Below, one piece after another: positions 18,754 to 26,073 of a stretch of DNA of 45,001 nucleotides. The stretch comes from Fidelibacterota bacterium. GTDB lineage: Bacteria; Fidelibacterota; UBA2242. Location: the NCBI GenBank assembly GCA_021161185.1, contig JAGHBC010000051.1, positions 1 through 45,001 on the forward strand, written 5' to 3'. The position numbers and the translations under genes are program-made. Numbering within the stretch: the stretch's first letter is position 1; each line of letters starts with the position of its first letter. The notes beneath the pieces were generated by a model, which saw nothing but the letters and a program-made list of their open reading frames with translations, ran no database searches and was not told where the DNA came from.

Positions 18754-19388
18754 TGTATCACTCCGATTATACTTACACCGGCGGTTACTTTATCACCGAT
18801 TTGCACGTTAATTTTTACGGTTTCCGGTACTACAACATCAACCCGGGAACCAAATTTTATTAAGCCGCAGCGTTCACCGGTTTTGACTTCACCATCGATA
18901 TGCAGGTAGGATACAATCCGCCTTGCGATCAGTCCGGCAATCTGGGAAAATTTCAAATTGATCTTCTCATTTTTTAGTAAAACAGTGTTGTGCTCATTTT
19001 CAAAAGAGGCTTCCGGTTTCATCGCCGAAAGAAAACGACCTTTTGAATATTCCATATTTTTCACAATACCGCCAAGAGGAATCCGGTTAACGTGAACGCT
19101 AAAAATGGACATAAATATTGAAACCCGCACGGCGTTGCCAATATCGTCATCTTTTTCGGGGCGGATAGCGACTATTTTTCCGTCGGCGGGTGAAACAATC
19201 AGGTTTTCTCCGGCCGGGGTTTTTCGTTCCGGATCACGAAAAAACCACATAGAAAACAGGAAAAAGCCAAAAACAATCCAGAATAATACCATCAGGAAAC
19301 TCAGATCAAAATAGAGTGCGGACATCAACAGAATGAATGACAGCACAAAGGCTGTAAAGATAATTTTTAATCCTTCCCGCGCAATCAT
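18750..19388 (-). CDS. psd: Phosphatidylserine decarboxylase, short type
   Basis: This proenzyme of about 212 residues converts phosphatidylserine to phosphatidylethanolamine. The self-cleavage site is visible as FGSR near the C-terminus (LIKFGSRVDVVVP); cleavage before Ser gives the pyruvoyl group. Two N-terminal membrane helices precede the catalytic domain, whose PADGKI and SVHVNRIP motifs are intact. Two ATGs occur, at 19397 and 19388. I prefer 19388 because AGGATGG lies just upstream and the ATG overlaps the stop of the upstream micro-ORF in an ATGA junction. Confidence 0.94.
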   Translation of the reverse strand: MIAREGLKIIFTAFVLSFILLMSALYFDLSFLMVLFWIVFGFFLFSMWFFRDPERKTPAGENLIVSPADGKIVAIRPEKDDDIGNAVRVSIFMSIFSVHVNRIPLGGIVKNMEYSKGRFLSAMKPEASFENEHNTVLLKNEKINLKFSQIAGLIARRIVSYLHIDGEVKTGERCGLIKFGSRVDVVVPETVKINVQIGDKVTAGVSIIGVIQ

Positions 19389-19498
19389 ACGAACCATCCT
19401 GAAATCCGAGTCGTCATCTCATTATATGTCTTTTTCGCATCGCCCAAATCCTGCCGGAAACGGTTCTTATCCGGTTTACGGATGCTGTTTTTTATCAT
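19385..19498 (-). CDS. Predicted 37-residue micro-protein between purB and psd
   Basis: This short frame begins with ATG one base after the purB TAG stop and ends with a TGA that overlaps the psd ATG (ATGA). It therefore fills the gap with no spare bases, as the neighbouring genes do. The product is hydrophilic and basic, with a central RFRQDLGDAKKTYNEM stretch that could form a helix. A weak AAGAG ribosome site lies inside the end of purB. I do not recognise the family. It may be a real small protein or a short coupling ORF that delivers ribosomes to psd. Confidence 0.5.
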   Translation of the reverse strand: MIKNSIRKPDKNRFRQDLGDAKKTYNEMTTRISGWFV

Positions 19499-19499
19499 G

Positions 19500-20798
19500 C
19501 TAGCTCTTATTTTCAAGTTTTTTATAAATAATATTTACGCGCTCAATCAGTTTATCATAATCAAACAGTTGTTCAATTTCGGCGTAGCTGAGCCGCTTGT
19601 TGATTTCTTCATTCGCCATGATCAGCCCCTTAAAATCTTGGCCCTCATTCCAGGCTTCCATAGCGCTTTCCTGGACTATCCGGTAGGCTTTTTCCCGGGT
19701 AAGCCCTTTATCTACGAGAGCAAGCAGGAGCTCCTGGGAAAAGATCAGACCGCCGGTTCGTTTAAGGTTTTTTAGCATATTCTCAGGGTAAACCACCAGC
19801 CTTTTTAAAACTTTAATTGTCTCAGCCAAGATGAAATCGACACAAATACAGGCGTCCGGTAATATAACCCGTTCAGCCGATGAATGCGAGATATCCCGCT
19901 CATGCCAGAGAGCAACATTTTCCATAGCGGTAACTGCATATCCCCGCAGAAGTCGCGACATTCCGCAAATACGTTCGGATAAAATAGGATTCCGTTTATG
20001 CGGCATTGCCGATGAACCTTTTTGCCCTTTGCTGAAAAACTCTTCGGCTTCCAGAACTTCCGTCCGCTGTAAATGCCGTATTTCCGTGGCAATCTTTTCC
20101 AGGGTTGCTCCGATCAACGCCAGTGTCGCTACAAAATAGGCATGCCGGTCCCGCTGGACGATCTGGTTGCTGATCAGCGCGGCTTTTAAGCCAAGATTTG
20201 TACATACCTGGTCTTCAACCTCCGGATCTATATGCTGGTAGGTACCGACAGCACCGGAGATTTTGCCGACTTTGATATCATCCAGAGCCAGCTCAAAACG
20301 CTTTATATGCCGGCGAACCTCTTCCCGCCAGATCAGAAACTTTAATCCAAAAGTAATCGGTTCGGCATGGATTCCATGAGTTCTGCCGATCATCAGGTAT
20401 TCCCGGTACTCCTGAGCTTTCTCACCGAGCAAATCAACTAATCCATTTAATTGTTCGAGAATCAGCCGCCCGGCTTCCGCAAGTTGCAACGCCAGAGCGG
20501 TATCCAGTAAATCCGAGGAAGTCATCCCTTGATGGATAAAACGGGACGATGGGCCCACATACTCGCCTACATTAGTCAGAAAAGCGATGACGTCATGTTT
20601 GACCTCCTGCTCAATCGCCAGAATCCGCTCAAGGGAAAAATCGGCTTTCCGGTCAATCGCCTGCCAGTCTTCTTTAGGAATCAGTCCGCGCTGATATTGA
20701 ACATAGCAAACCTCACGTTCAACTTTCCACCAGCACCGAAATTTATTCTGTTCAGACCAGATTTTGCCCATTTGCGGACGGGTATATCGTTCAATCAT
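19500..20798 (-). CDS. purB: Adenylosuccinate lyase
   Basis: This 432-residue enzyme of the fumarase/aspartase superfamily acts twice in purine synthesis. It splits SAICAR and adenylosuccinate, each releasing fumarate. It begins MIERYTRPQMGKIWSEQNKF, typical of PurB, and has the signature GSSAMPHKRNP plus the substrate-binding GMTSSDLLDTA and RTHGIHAEPITFG segments. Its start codon shares a base with the htrA stop. It ends in TAG. Confidence 0.97.
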   Translation of the reverse strand: MIERYTRPQMGKIWSEQNKFRCWWKVEREVCYVQYQRGLIPKEDWQAIDRKADFSLERILAIEQEVKHDVIAFLTNVGEYVGPSSRFIHQGMTSSDLLDTALALQLAEAGRLILEQLNGLVDLLGEKAQEYREYLMIGRTHGIHAEPITFGLKFLIWREEVRRHIKRFELALDDIKVGKISGAVGTYQHIDPEVEDQVCTNLGLKAALISNQIVQRDRHAYFVATLALIGATLEKIATEIRHLQRTEVLEAEEFFSKGQKGSSAMPHKRNPILSERICGMSRLLRGYAVTAMENVALWHERDISHSSAERVILPDACICVDFILAETIKVLKRLVVYPENMLKNLKRTGGLIFSQELLLALVDKGLTREKAYRIVQESAMEAWNEGQDFKGLIMANEEINKRLSYAEIEQLFDYDKLIERVNIIYKKLENKS

Positions 20799-21907
20799 TA
20801 TTTAGTCAACTCCAAATTAACATCAAAAGTTTGAGAGCCACGGATAATTGTCAGTGTGATAATATCGCCGGCTTTTAAAAATTTTTCCTGAATCTCTTTG
20901 ATAATCTCCGCATCAGTATGAATTATTTTATTATTCACTCTCGTGATGACGTCACCCACTTTAATACCTGCCCGGTAGGCGGAGCTGCCGCGCTCTACTT
21001 CGGTAACAATCACACCGGTGGTGGATTTGAGTTTCAAGTACTGAGCCAGAAAACGATCAATATTCTGAACCGATAATCCCGTCCGGAAGGTTCGGTCAAT
21101 TTTGCCATAACGTTTCAATTCTTCGATAATAGTTTTAACCCGGTCAATCGGTATTGCAAAACCAACTCCCACCGATCCCTCGGAATAGGAACCACCGGTA
21201 AAAATAAAAGTGTTAATTCCAATGACTTCCGCATTGGCATTCACCAACGGACCGCCGCTGTTGCCCATATTTATGGAAGCATCCGTCTGGATCATATTCT
21301 GATAAATTCTGCCGCTTTTCTGTTTCCCAAAATCCAAATCTTTTCCGGAAACAATACCGATAGTAGCAGTTGGCTTATAATTGATACTAAACAAACCGAA
21401 AGGATTGCCCAGGGCAACCACCCATTCGCCAATCAGCACCTCCTCGGAACTTCCCATTTTTGCATAGACAAAATCTTTGCCTTTAATTTTCAGCAAAGCA
21501 ATATCCGAAGCATTGTCCACTCCGACTATTTTGGCTTTGAGCTCCTGCCCGCCCATAAGCGTCACCACGATTTCCTCGGCGCCTTCAACTACGTGAGCGT
21601 TAGTCACAACATAGCCGTCCCGGCTAATCACAACCCCAGAGCCGAGACTTTTTACACGGCGGCGGTGAATCTGTTCGGGAAACAGCATATTCCAGAGCGG
21701 ATCGTTAAAAAAAGGCGAGGTCATATACTCCTGAATTGCCGTAACATTAATTCCAGCCACGGCGGGACTGACCTCCTGAATTGCCCGGGTAATCGCCGTT
21801 TCACGGGAGTTGCTTATCTCCTTTTGCCGGTCTTCGGATTGAGCAAAAACAAGCGATAACGCCAAAAGAGTTATTAAAAAACAGATTTTATGGATGTGCT
21901 TTTTCAC
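20798..21907 (-). CDS. HtrA/DegQ-like periplasmic serine protease with one PDZ domain
   Basis: This 369-residue trypsin-fold protease and chaperone has a signal peptide (to about VFAQ) and the catalytic triad H105 (TNAHVV), D135 (NASDIALLK) and S217 (GNSGGP). A single C-terminal PDZ domain (about 275-365) follows. It would degrade or refold damaged envelope proteins. The start is GTG, with GAAGAAGG at good spacing; no nearby ATG fits the signal peptide better. The preceding 21-codon micro-ORF ends in GTGA overlap with this start. Confidence 0.94.
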   Translation of the reverse strand: MKKHIHKICFLITLLALSLVFAQSEDRQKEISNSRETAITRAIQEVSPAVAGINVTAIQEYMTSPFFNDPLWNMLFPEQIHRRRVKSLGSGVVISRDGYVVTNAHVVEGAEEIVVTLMGGQELKAKIVGVDNASDIALLKIKGKDFVYAKMGSSEEVLIGEWVVALGNPFGLFSINYKPTATIGIVSGKDLDFGKQKSGRIYQNMIQTDASINMGNSGGPLVNANAEVIGINTFIFTGGSYSEGSVGVGFAIPIDRVKTIIEELKRYGKIDRTFRTGLSVQNIDRFLAQYLKLKSTTGVIVTEVERGSSAYRAGIKVGDVITRVNNKIIHTDAEIIKEIQEKFLKAGDIITLTIIRGSQTFDVNLELTK

Positions 21908-21969
21908 TTTTTCAACCTTCTTCCGATTTTATTCACTACTATATTGGCAATATCGATAAATCTCTTCAC
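21904..21969 (-). CDS. Predicted 21-residue micro-peptide upstream of htrA
   Basis: A GTG-started frame of 21 codons fills the space between truA and htrA. It has a strong ribosome site (GAGGAG, five bases before GTG) and ends in TGA overlapping the htrA GTG. The peptide (VKRFIDIANIVVNKIGRRLKK) is basic and amphipathic, with hydrophobic residues at helical spacing. It could be a leader or coupling ORF for htrA, or a small membrane-binding peptide. The good ribosome site argues for translation. Conservation is untested. Confidence 0.4.
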   Translation of the reverse strand: MKRFIDIANIVVNKIGRRLKK

Positions 21970-21981
21970 CCAGTCTCCTCG

Positions 21982-22716
21982 TCAATATTCAACTTTCCAG
22001 AGAAAAAGACCCTGCGGCGGCGCGGTAACGGGCTTAATATCTCCGGGCAAATTTTCAACCAGCGCTTTGAAATCTTCCACCGATCCTTTTCCTCTGGCAA
22101 CTTCTATCATTGTTCCGACAATCATTCGAACCATACTGTGCAAAAAACGATTACCAACAATTTTGTAATTTAACATATTCTCGTTTTTAATCCATTCAGA
22201 TTCGTATATCCTGCAAATTTTTATATTACTCTCTGTTGAAGCCCGGCACAAACGGCTAAAATCATGTTCCCCTGTCACCAATTTCGCACAGCTTTGGAGC
22301 AGGTCTTCCCGAAATTTCATCTCCGGTTGCCAGGTATAACGCCTTTTAATTACTGACCGAACAAGTAACAATTGATACAGATATGTTCGTTTTTTGGCGT
22401 TGAAACGGGCATGAAATGACGGATCCGTTTCCCGGCAATTGTGAATATATATATCACGAGGGGTTTTTGCGTTCAGAGCGTTACGAATCGTCTCCGGCGT
22501 CAATATTGTTTCAAGATCGAAATGCGCCACCTGAGCGATGGCATGCACCCCGGAATCGGTTCGCCCCGATCCGTTGACGACCACCCGATTACCCCTGTTT
22601 AAATCGACCAGACTATTTTCTAATACTTCCTGCACTGTTCGCTCTCGAGCCTGGCGCTGCCAGCCGAAAAAATCAGTCCCGTCATACTCCACAGTAATTG
22701 CAAAACGCCGGATCAT
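21982..22716 (-). CDS. truA: tRNA pseudouridine(38-40) synthase TruA
   Basis: This 244-residue enzyme converts uridines 38-40 of the tRNA anticodon arm to pseudouridine. The catalytic D54 lies in NGSGRTDSGVHA, the TruA signature. The early YDGTDFFGWQRQ, the FHARFNAKKRTYLYQ block and the late GNRFLHSMVRMIVGTM motif are intact. It follows the EcfT-like gene by six bases and ends 12 bases before the micro-ORF that precedes htrA. Confidence 0.96.
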   Translation of the reverse strand: MIRRFAITVEYDGTDFFGWQRQARERTVQEVLENSLVDLNRGNRVVVNGSGRTDSGVHAIAQVAHFDLETILTPETIRNALNAKTPRDIYIHNCRETDPSFHARFNAKKRTYLYQLLLVRSVIKRRYTWQPEMKFREDLLQSCAKLVTGEHDFSRLCRASTESNIKICRIYESEWIKNENMLNYKIVGNRFLHSMVRMIVGTMIEVARGKGSVEDFKALVENLPGDIKPVTAPPQGLFLWKVEY

Positions 22717-22722
22717 CTCTTT

Positions 22723-23466
22723 TTACAACATCCAAATAATTGCGCTTATTAATAAAACCATCGCCGCAGCCGTAGCCAGCCAATCTTTATATCCGAATCT
22801 CAAAGGTTGATAATAACTCCGCTCTATTTGAGAACCGTAGCCCCGGATAACCATAGCATCAGCCAGAGTTTCCGCCCTTTGAAAGCTGAAAATCATCAAG
22901 GGAATCACCGAGTCACGAGCACGGTTTATACGCTCGGACAGCTTCGAATTCTTCACTCTTACAAAACTTTTCCAGCCTTCGTCCAACCGGATATATTCTT
23001 CTCTTAAGATAGGGAAAAATCTGACCGCTATAAATATTATTTGGAAGAAATCATCCACCGACCATTTCAGTCGGCGCAGCGGTTTTAACGTATGATAAAT
23101 TGCATCCAAAAACTCGATGTCACCGATCCATTTCAGCAGGAAAGACATTAACAAAATCAGGTTTCCCACGCGCAGCGTAAACATTGCCGGCTGATTTATC
23201 ATGTTGGCAATATAGTGAGCTTTCCCGGTTATAAAATCCCATCCTCCGCTGGAAAAGAAAAAATGAACTAAAAATGTCACCGGCAGAAAGATTAACAAAT
23301 AGCGGATGGTTTTTAAAACCGATCTTAAAGAGACCCTATTCAATTTAATAATAACGATAATCCCCAAAAAGATAATCAGCTGTCCAATAATATTATAGAC
23401 AATGAAAATAATTACCAGCCAGACAAGCGACCAGATTATTTTTGCCCGGGGATCTATGTCATTCAT
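22723..23466 (-). CDS. EcfT/CbiQ-like energy-coupling factor transporter transmembrane protein
   Basis: This 247-residue membrane protein begins with DPRAKIIWSLVWLVIIF, typical of the EcfT/CbiQ family. It has about six hydrophobic segments and a cytoplasmic stretch ending SFQRAETLADAMVIRGYG, which contains the ARG-type coupling motif read by the ATPases. EcfT couples ATP hydrolysis by EcfA to substrate-binding S components for vitamins or metals. Neither EcfA nor an S component adjoins it, so substrate is unknown. It shares one base with the DUF5683-like gene upstream. Confidence 0.85.
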   Translation of the reverse strand: MNDIDPRAKIIWSLVWLVIIFIVYNIIGQLIIFLGIIVIIKLNRVSLRSVLKTIRYLLIFLPVTFLVHFFFSSGGWDFITGKAHYIANMINQPAMFTLRVGNLILLMSFLLKWIGDIEFLDAIYHTLKPLRRLKWSVDDFFQIIFIAVRFFPILREEYIRLDEGWKSFVRVKNSKLSERINRARDSVIPLMIFSFQRAETLADAMVIRGYGSQIERSYYQPLRFGYKDWLATAAAMVLLISAIIWML

Positions 23467-24134
23467 TAAAATCCAATATTTAGAGTTAGAGTCAGGTCTC
23501 CGTTGTTCGGGATAATCAGCGCCTGAACATCACTAATCGGCGTTTCAAGCCTGTCCCTGGTTAATGCGATAATGTCAATCATGCTGACGACACGATTAAT
23601 AATCAATCCCGCCAGAGCAAAGGTCGCCGCATGATAGGCACTGCTGCTTTCTATACGTTTTTTGTCAAATTTTTTCTGAGAACTCTCACTGTCCCAGGCC
23701 CAGAAATATTCATCATTTTCGGGATAAAGGCTCGCAAACTGGCGATAGCGCAGTTTCTGCTCGTTATAATCGTACAAATTCATATAGTTACCAATATCGG
23801 TAAAAAAGTATTCATCTTTCCCTCTGGGGTCGATACCCGCACGGGTTGCTGCAAACGCTTTCATATCTTTTTCGATGGAGCGACCATAATAGGAAAGTGC
23901 GATGTAACCTACCCAAAAGCTCAATTCAGCGCTATTCAGGGCATAGCCTCTCTTCCGGTATTGTAAACTATGCTCTCCCCAACCGGGCAAAATCAACGAT
24001 TTCAGTAGAAGTCCTCGCGCCTGTGAAATGGAAATCCGGTCATCCGTGCTGTCTGTTTGGGCTGCCAAAGAACCGGTTATAAGCATTATACCCAGCAGAA
24101 CAAACACTCCAAACCCTGTCATTTTATGCATCAC
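23466..24134 (-). CDS. DUF5683-like envelope protein
   Basis: This is a 222-residue predicted membrane or periplasmic protein with an N-terminal signal peptide (to about LAAQ). Near residue 45 it has SLILPGWGEHSLQYRKRGY, which resembles the LPGxGQ-K-x-G pattern of DUF5683 proteins in Bacteroidota relatives. Two more hydrophobic stretches follow (near 70-85 and 165-190). The long middle region is rich in Tyr, Asp and Lys. Function is unknown. The start overlaps the lnt stop by four bases. Confidence 0.6.
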   Translation of the reverse strand: MMHKMTGFGVFVLLGIMLITGSLAAQTDSTDDRISISQARGLLLKSLILPGWGEHSLQYRKRGYALNSAELSFWVGYIALSYYGRSIEKDMKAFAATRAGIDPRGKDEYFFTDIGNYMNLYDYNEQKLRYRQFASLYPENDEYFWAWDSESSQKKFDKKRIESSSAYHAATFALAGLIINRVVSMIDIIALTRDRLETPISDVQALIIPNNGDLTLTLNIGF

Positions 24135-25699
24135 TGATCTCTCCTAAATAAACTAATTCCAAGAATACCACACAGCCCTATAACGTTCAAAACGCCAAAC
24201 CAGTTTCCTACCAATGAATAAATTGTGCGCTTTTTTTTGCCCTGATCCAACTCAGCCGATAGCCAGGTTCTCTCGCCAAAATCGGCTTTCGACAGGATTC
24301 TGCCATAGGCGTCACATATCACTGAAATACCGGTATTGGCGGATCGAACAACGGGAATGCGGTTTTCAATCGCCCGAAACCGGGAAATTTCCATGTGTAA
24401 ATAGGGCGCAGAATTGTTCCCAAACCAGGCATCATTGGAGACAATCACCAGCATTTCCGAACCTTTCTGTACGCCTTTTCTGACAATGTAAGGAAAGGTC
24501 GATTCATAGCAGATGACAGAATGTAGTATCAAAGTCGTGTCGGTCGACGCCGTTGTATCGGCATTAAGAGGAATAGCAAAAACTTTCATTTCCGTGCCGG
24601 CGTCAAAATTTCCCTGCCCCAGGTTTAGATTGCCTAATTCGGGAAAATGCTCTGCCAGAGGAATATATTCGCCAAAGGGTACCAGCTTCATCTTACGGTA
24701 AAATTCAATCTCATGCGATCCCGGACGTAATAAAAAAGTCGAGTTATAGGCTTTATAGTCGGCGGAATCGGTAAATTCATAATCGGGTGCACCTGTCACC
24801 AAACAGGTGTTCAATTGAGCAATATGGTCAACAATCCGATCAAGAGTTCTGCCTCGATTTCTACGTAAATACGTCGGTGTAGCGGACTCCGGCCAGACAA
24901 TTAGATCGCGCGGCTCTGTCGCGGCGGAATCGGTCAAATCATTTAGCAGCGACATGACTTTCCAAAAGGATTCGGGATCCCATTTTTCATTCGGATCGAC
25001 ATTCGGTTGAATCAAAGCGACATGCGCTTTGCGGTTTTCTCCTGGAGAATCCGCCTGATAAAGTACTGCCGCCCCATAAATTTCAATTATAAAAAAGAGC
25101 AGAATGACTGCACTCAAATATTTAAAACTCTGCTTCCGTTCATCCTTATAGTTGATCCACGCTAATGCCAGTAATACGTTCACGAGGACAATTATAAAGC
25201 TGATCCCGTTAGGCCCGATAATCGATGCAATCTGAATAAATTGCGTCGCCCGACACTGGGTATAACATAAATGATTCCACGTGAATCCCAGCGATCCGAA
25301 AGACCGAATATATTCTATTGCAACCCATACTACCGGCAATGACCAGATTCCAGCCGATTTGCCGAATTTACGGCCGATATAGCCGACAATCAGTCCGATT
25401 ATCCCGTAATTCAAAGCCAGGAAAAGCACGCTGGAAATCATGGAAAGCGTGCCCCAGTACCATTGGGTTCCCTTATTAAAAGCTAACCAGTACATGATCC
25501 CCAAATTAAGGAACAGCCCAAAGATAAATCCCTTTTCGAATCCCATCTGAAATTCATCTTTAACAAACACAATAATCAGGGGGATGAGAGCAAAATAGGC
25601 TAGAAACCCCAGGGGAATCGGCGGAAATGCCGCTGTGGTTAACACACCAGAAAGGCTGAGTAGCAACCAATCAGGAATGGATTGAAACTGCCTCTGCAT
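24131..25699 (-). CDS. lnt: Apolipoprotein N-acyltransferase
   Basis: This 522-residue inner-membrane enzyme adds the third acyl chain to the N-terminal Cys of lipoproteins. The N-terminal half has about seven membrane helices, including the TWNHLCYTQ segment. The periplasmic nitrilase-fold domain carries the catalytic residues E271 (WPESATP), K338 (MKLVPFGEY) and C397 (ICYESTFP). A last membrane helix ends the protein. It implies mature triacylated lipoproteins and, with the lolA-like gene, an outer membrane. Confidence 0.95.
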   Translation of the reverse strand: MQRQFQSIPDWLLLSLSGVLTTAAFPPIPLGFLAYFALIPLIIVFVKDEFQMGFEKGFIFGLFLNLGIMYWLAFNKGTQWYWGTLSMISSVLFLALNYGIIGLIVGYIGRKFGKSAGIWSLPVVWVAIEYIRSFGSLGFTWNHLCYTQCRATQFIQIASIIGPNGISFIIVLVNVLLALAWINYKDERKQSFKYLSAVILLFFIIEIYGAAVLYQADSPGENRKAHVALIQPNVDPNEKWDPESFWKVMSLLNDLTDSAATEPRDLIVWPESATPTYLRRNRGRTLDRIVDHIAQLNTCLVTGAPDYEFTDSADYKAYNSTFLLRPGSHEIEFYRKMKLVPFGEYIPLAEHFPELGNLNLGQGNFDAGTEMKVFAIPLNADTTASTDTTLILHSVICYESTFPYIVRKGVQKGSEMLVIVSNDAWFGNNSAPYLHMEISRFRAIENRIPVVRSANTGISVICDAYGRILSKADFGERTWLSAELDQGKKKRTIYSLVGNWFGVLNVIGLCGILGISLFRRDQ

Positions 25700-25756
25700 A
25701 ATTTTTCCCGATAAAACAGATGACGAATCTAAAAACGGACGTATCGCCGGCTCTGA

Positions 25757-26059
25757 TTATTTTTTCAGGGCCTCCTTGATAAGTTTTCCCGGTTTAAAAT
25801 GGGTTTTCTTGCGAGGCGGTACGTAAACAATTTCATTTGTCCGCGGATTCCGGGCTTTAGGTTTTGCCTTAGTTTGTTTTACTTCGAAAACACCAAAATT
25901 CCGGATTTCAATCCGCAGGGTTTTCCGATCTTCGCAAAGCATTTCCCGTAATGTGGTAAACACCTCATTAACAATCTGCTCAGTAGCCGATACTTTGCGG
26001 TTTAACTTCTGGGCTGTTAATTTAACAACGTCCTTCTTTGTGTAAGTGTGAGTATTCAT
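25757..26059 (-). CDS. HU/IHF-family DNA-binding protein
   Basis: This 100-residue protein is a full-length HU/IHF-type nucleoid protein. It has the N-terminal two-helix dimerisation part (TYTKKDVVKLTAQKLN) and the central IRNFGVFEV strand. The DNA-binding arm follows with the diagnostic RNPRTNE (KARNPRTNEIVYVPPRK), then FKPGKLIKEAL. Whether it behaves as HU (non-specific) or IHF (site-specific) cannot be told. It lies 14 bases after relA/spoT. Confidence 0.94.
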   Translation of the reverse strand: MNTHTYTKKDVVKLTAQKLNRKVSATEQIVNEVFTTLREMLCEDRKTLRIEIRNFGVFEVKQTKAKPKARNPRTNEIVYVPPRKKTHFKPGKLIKEALKK

Positions 26060-26073
26060 CTCCTACCTCCTTG

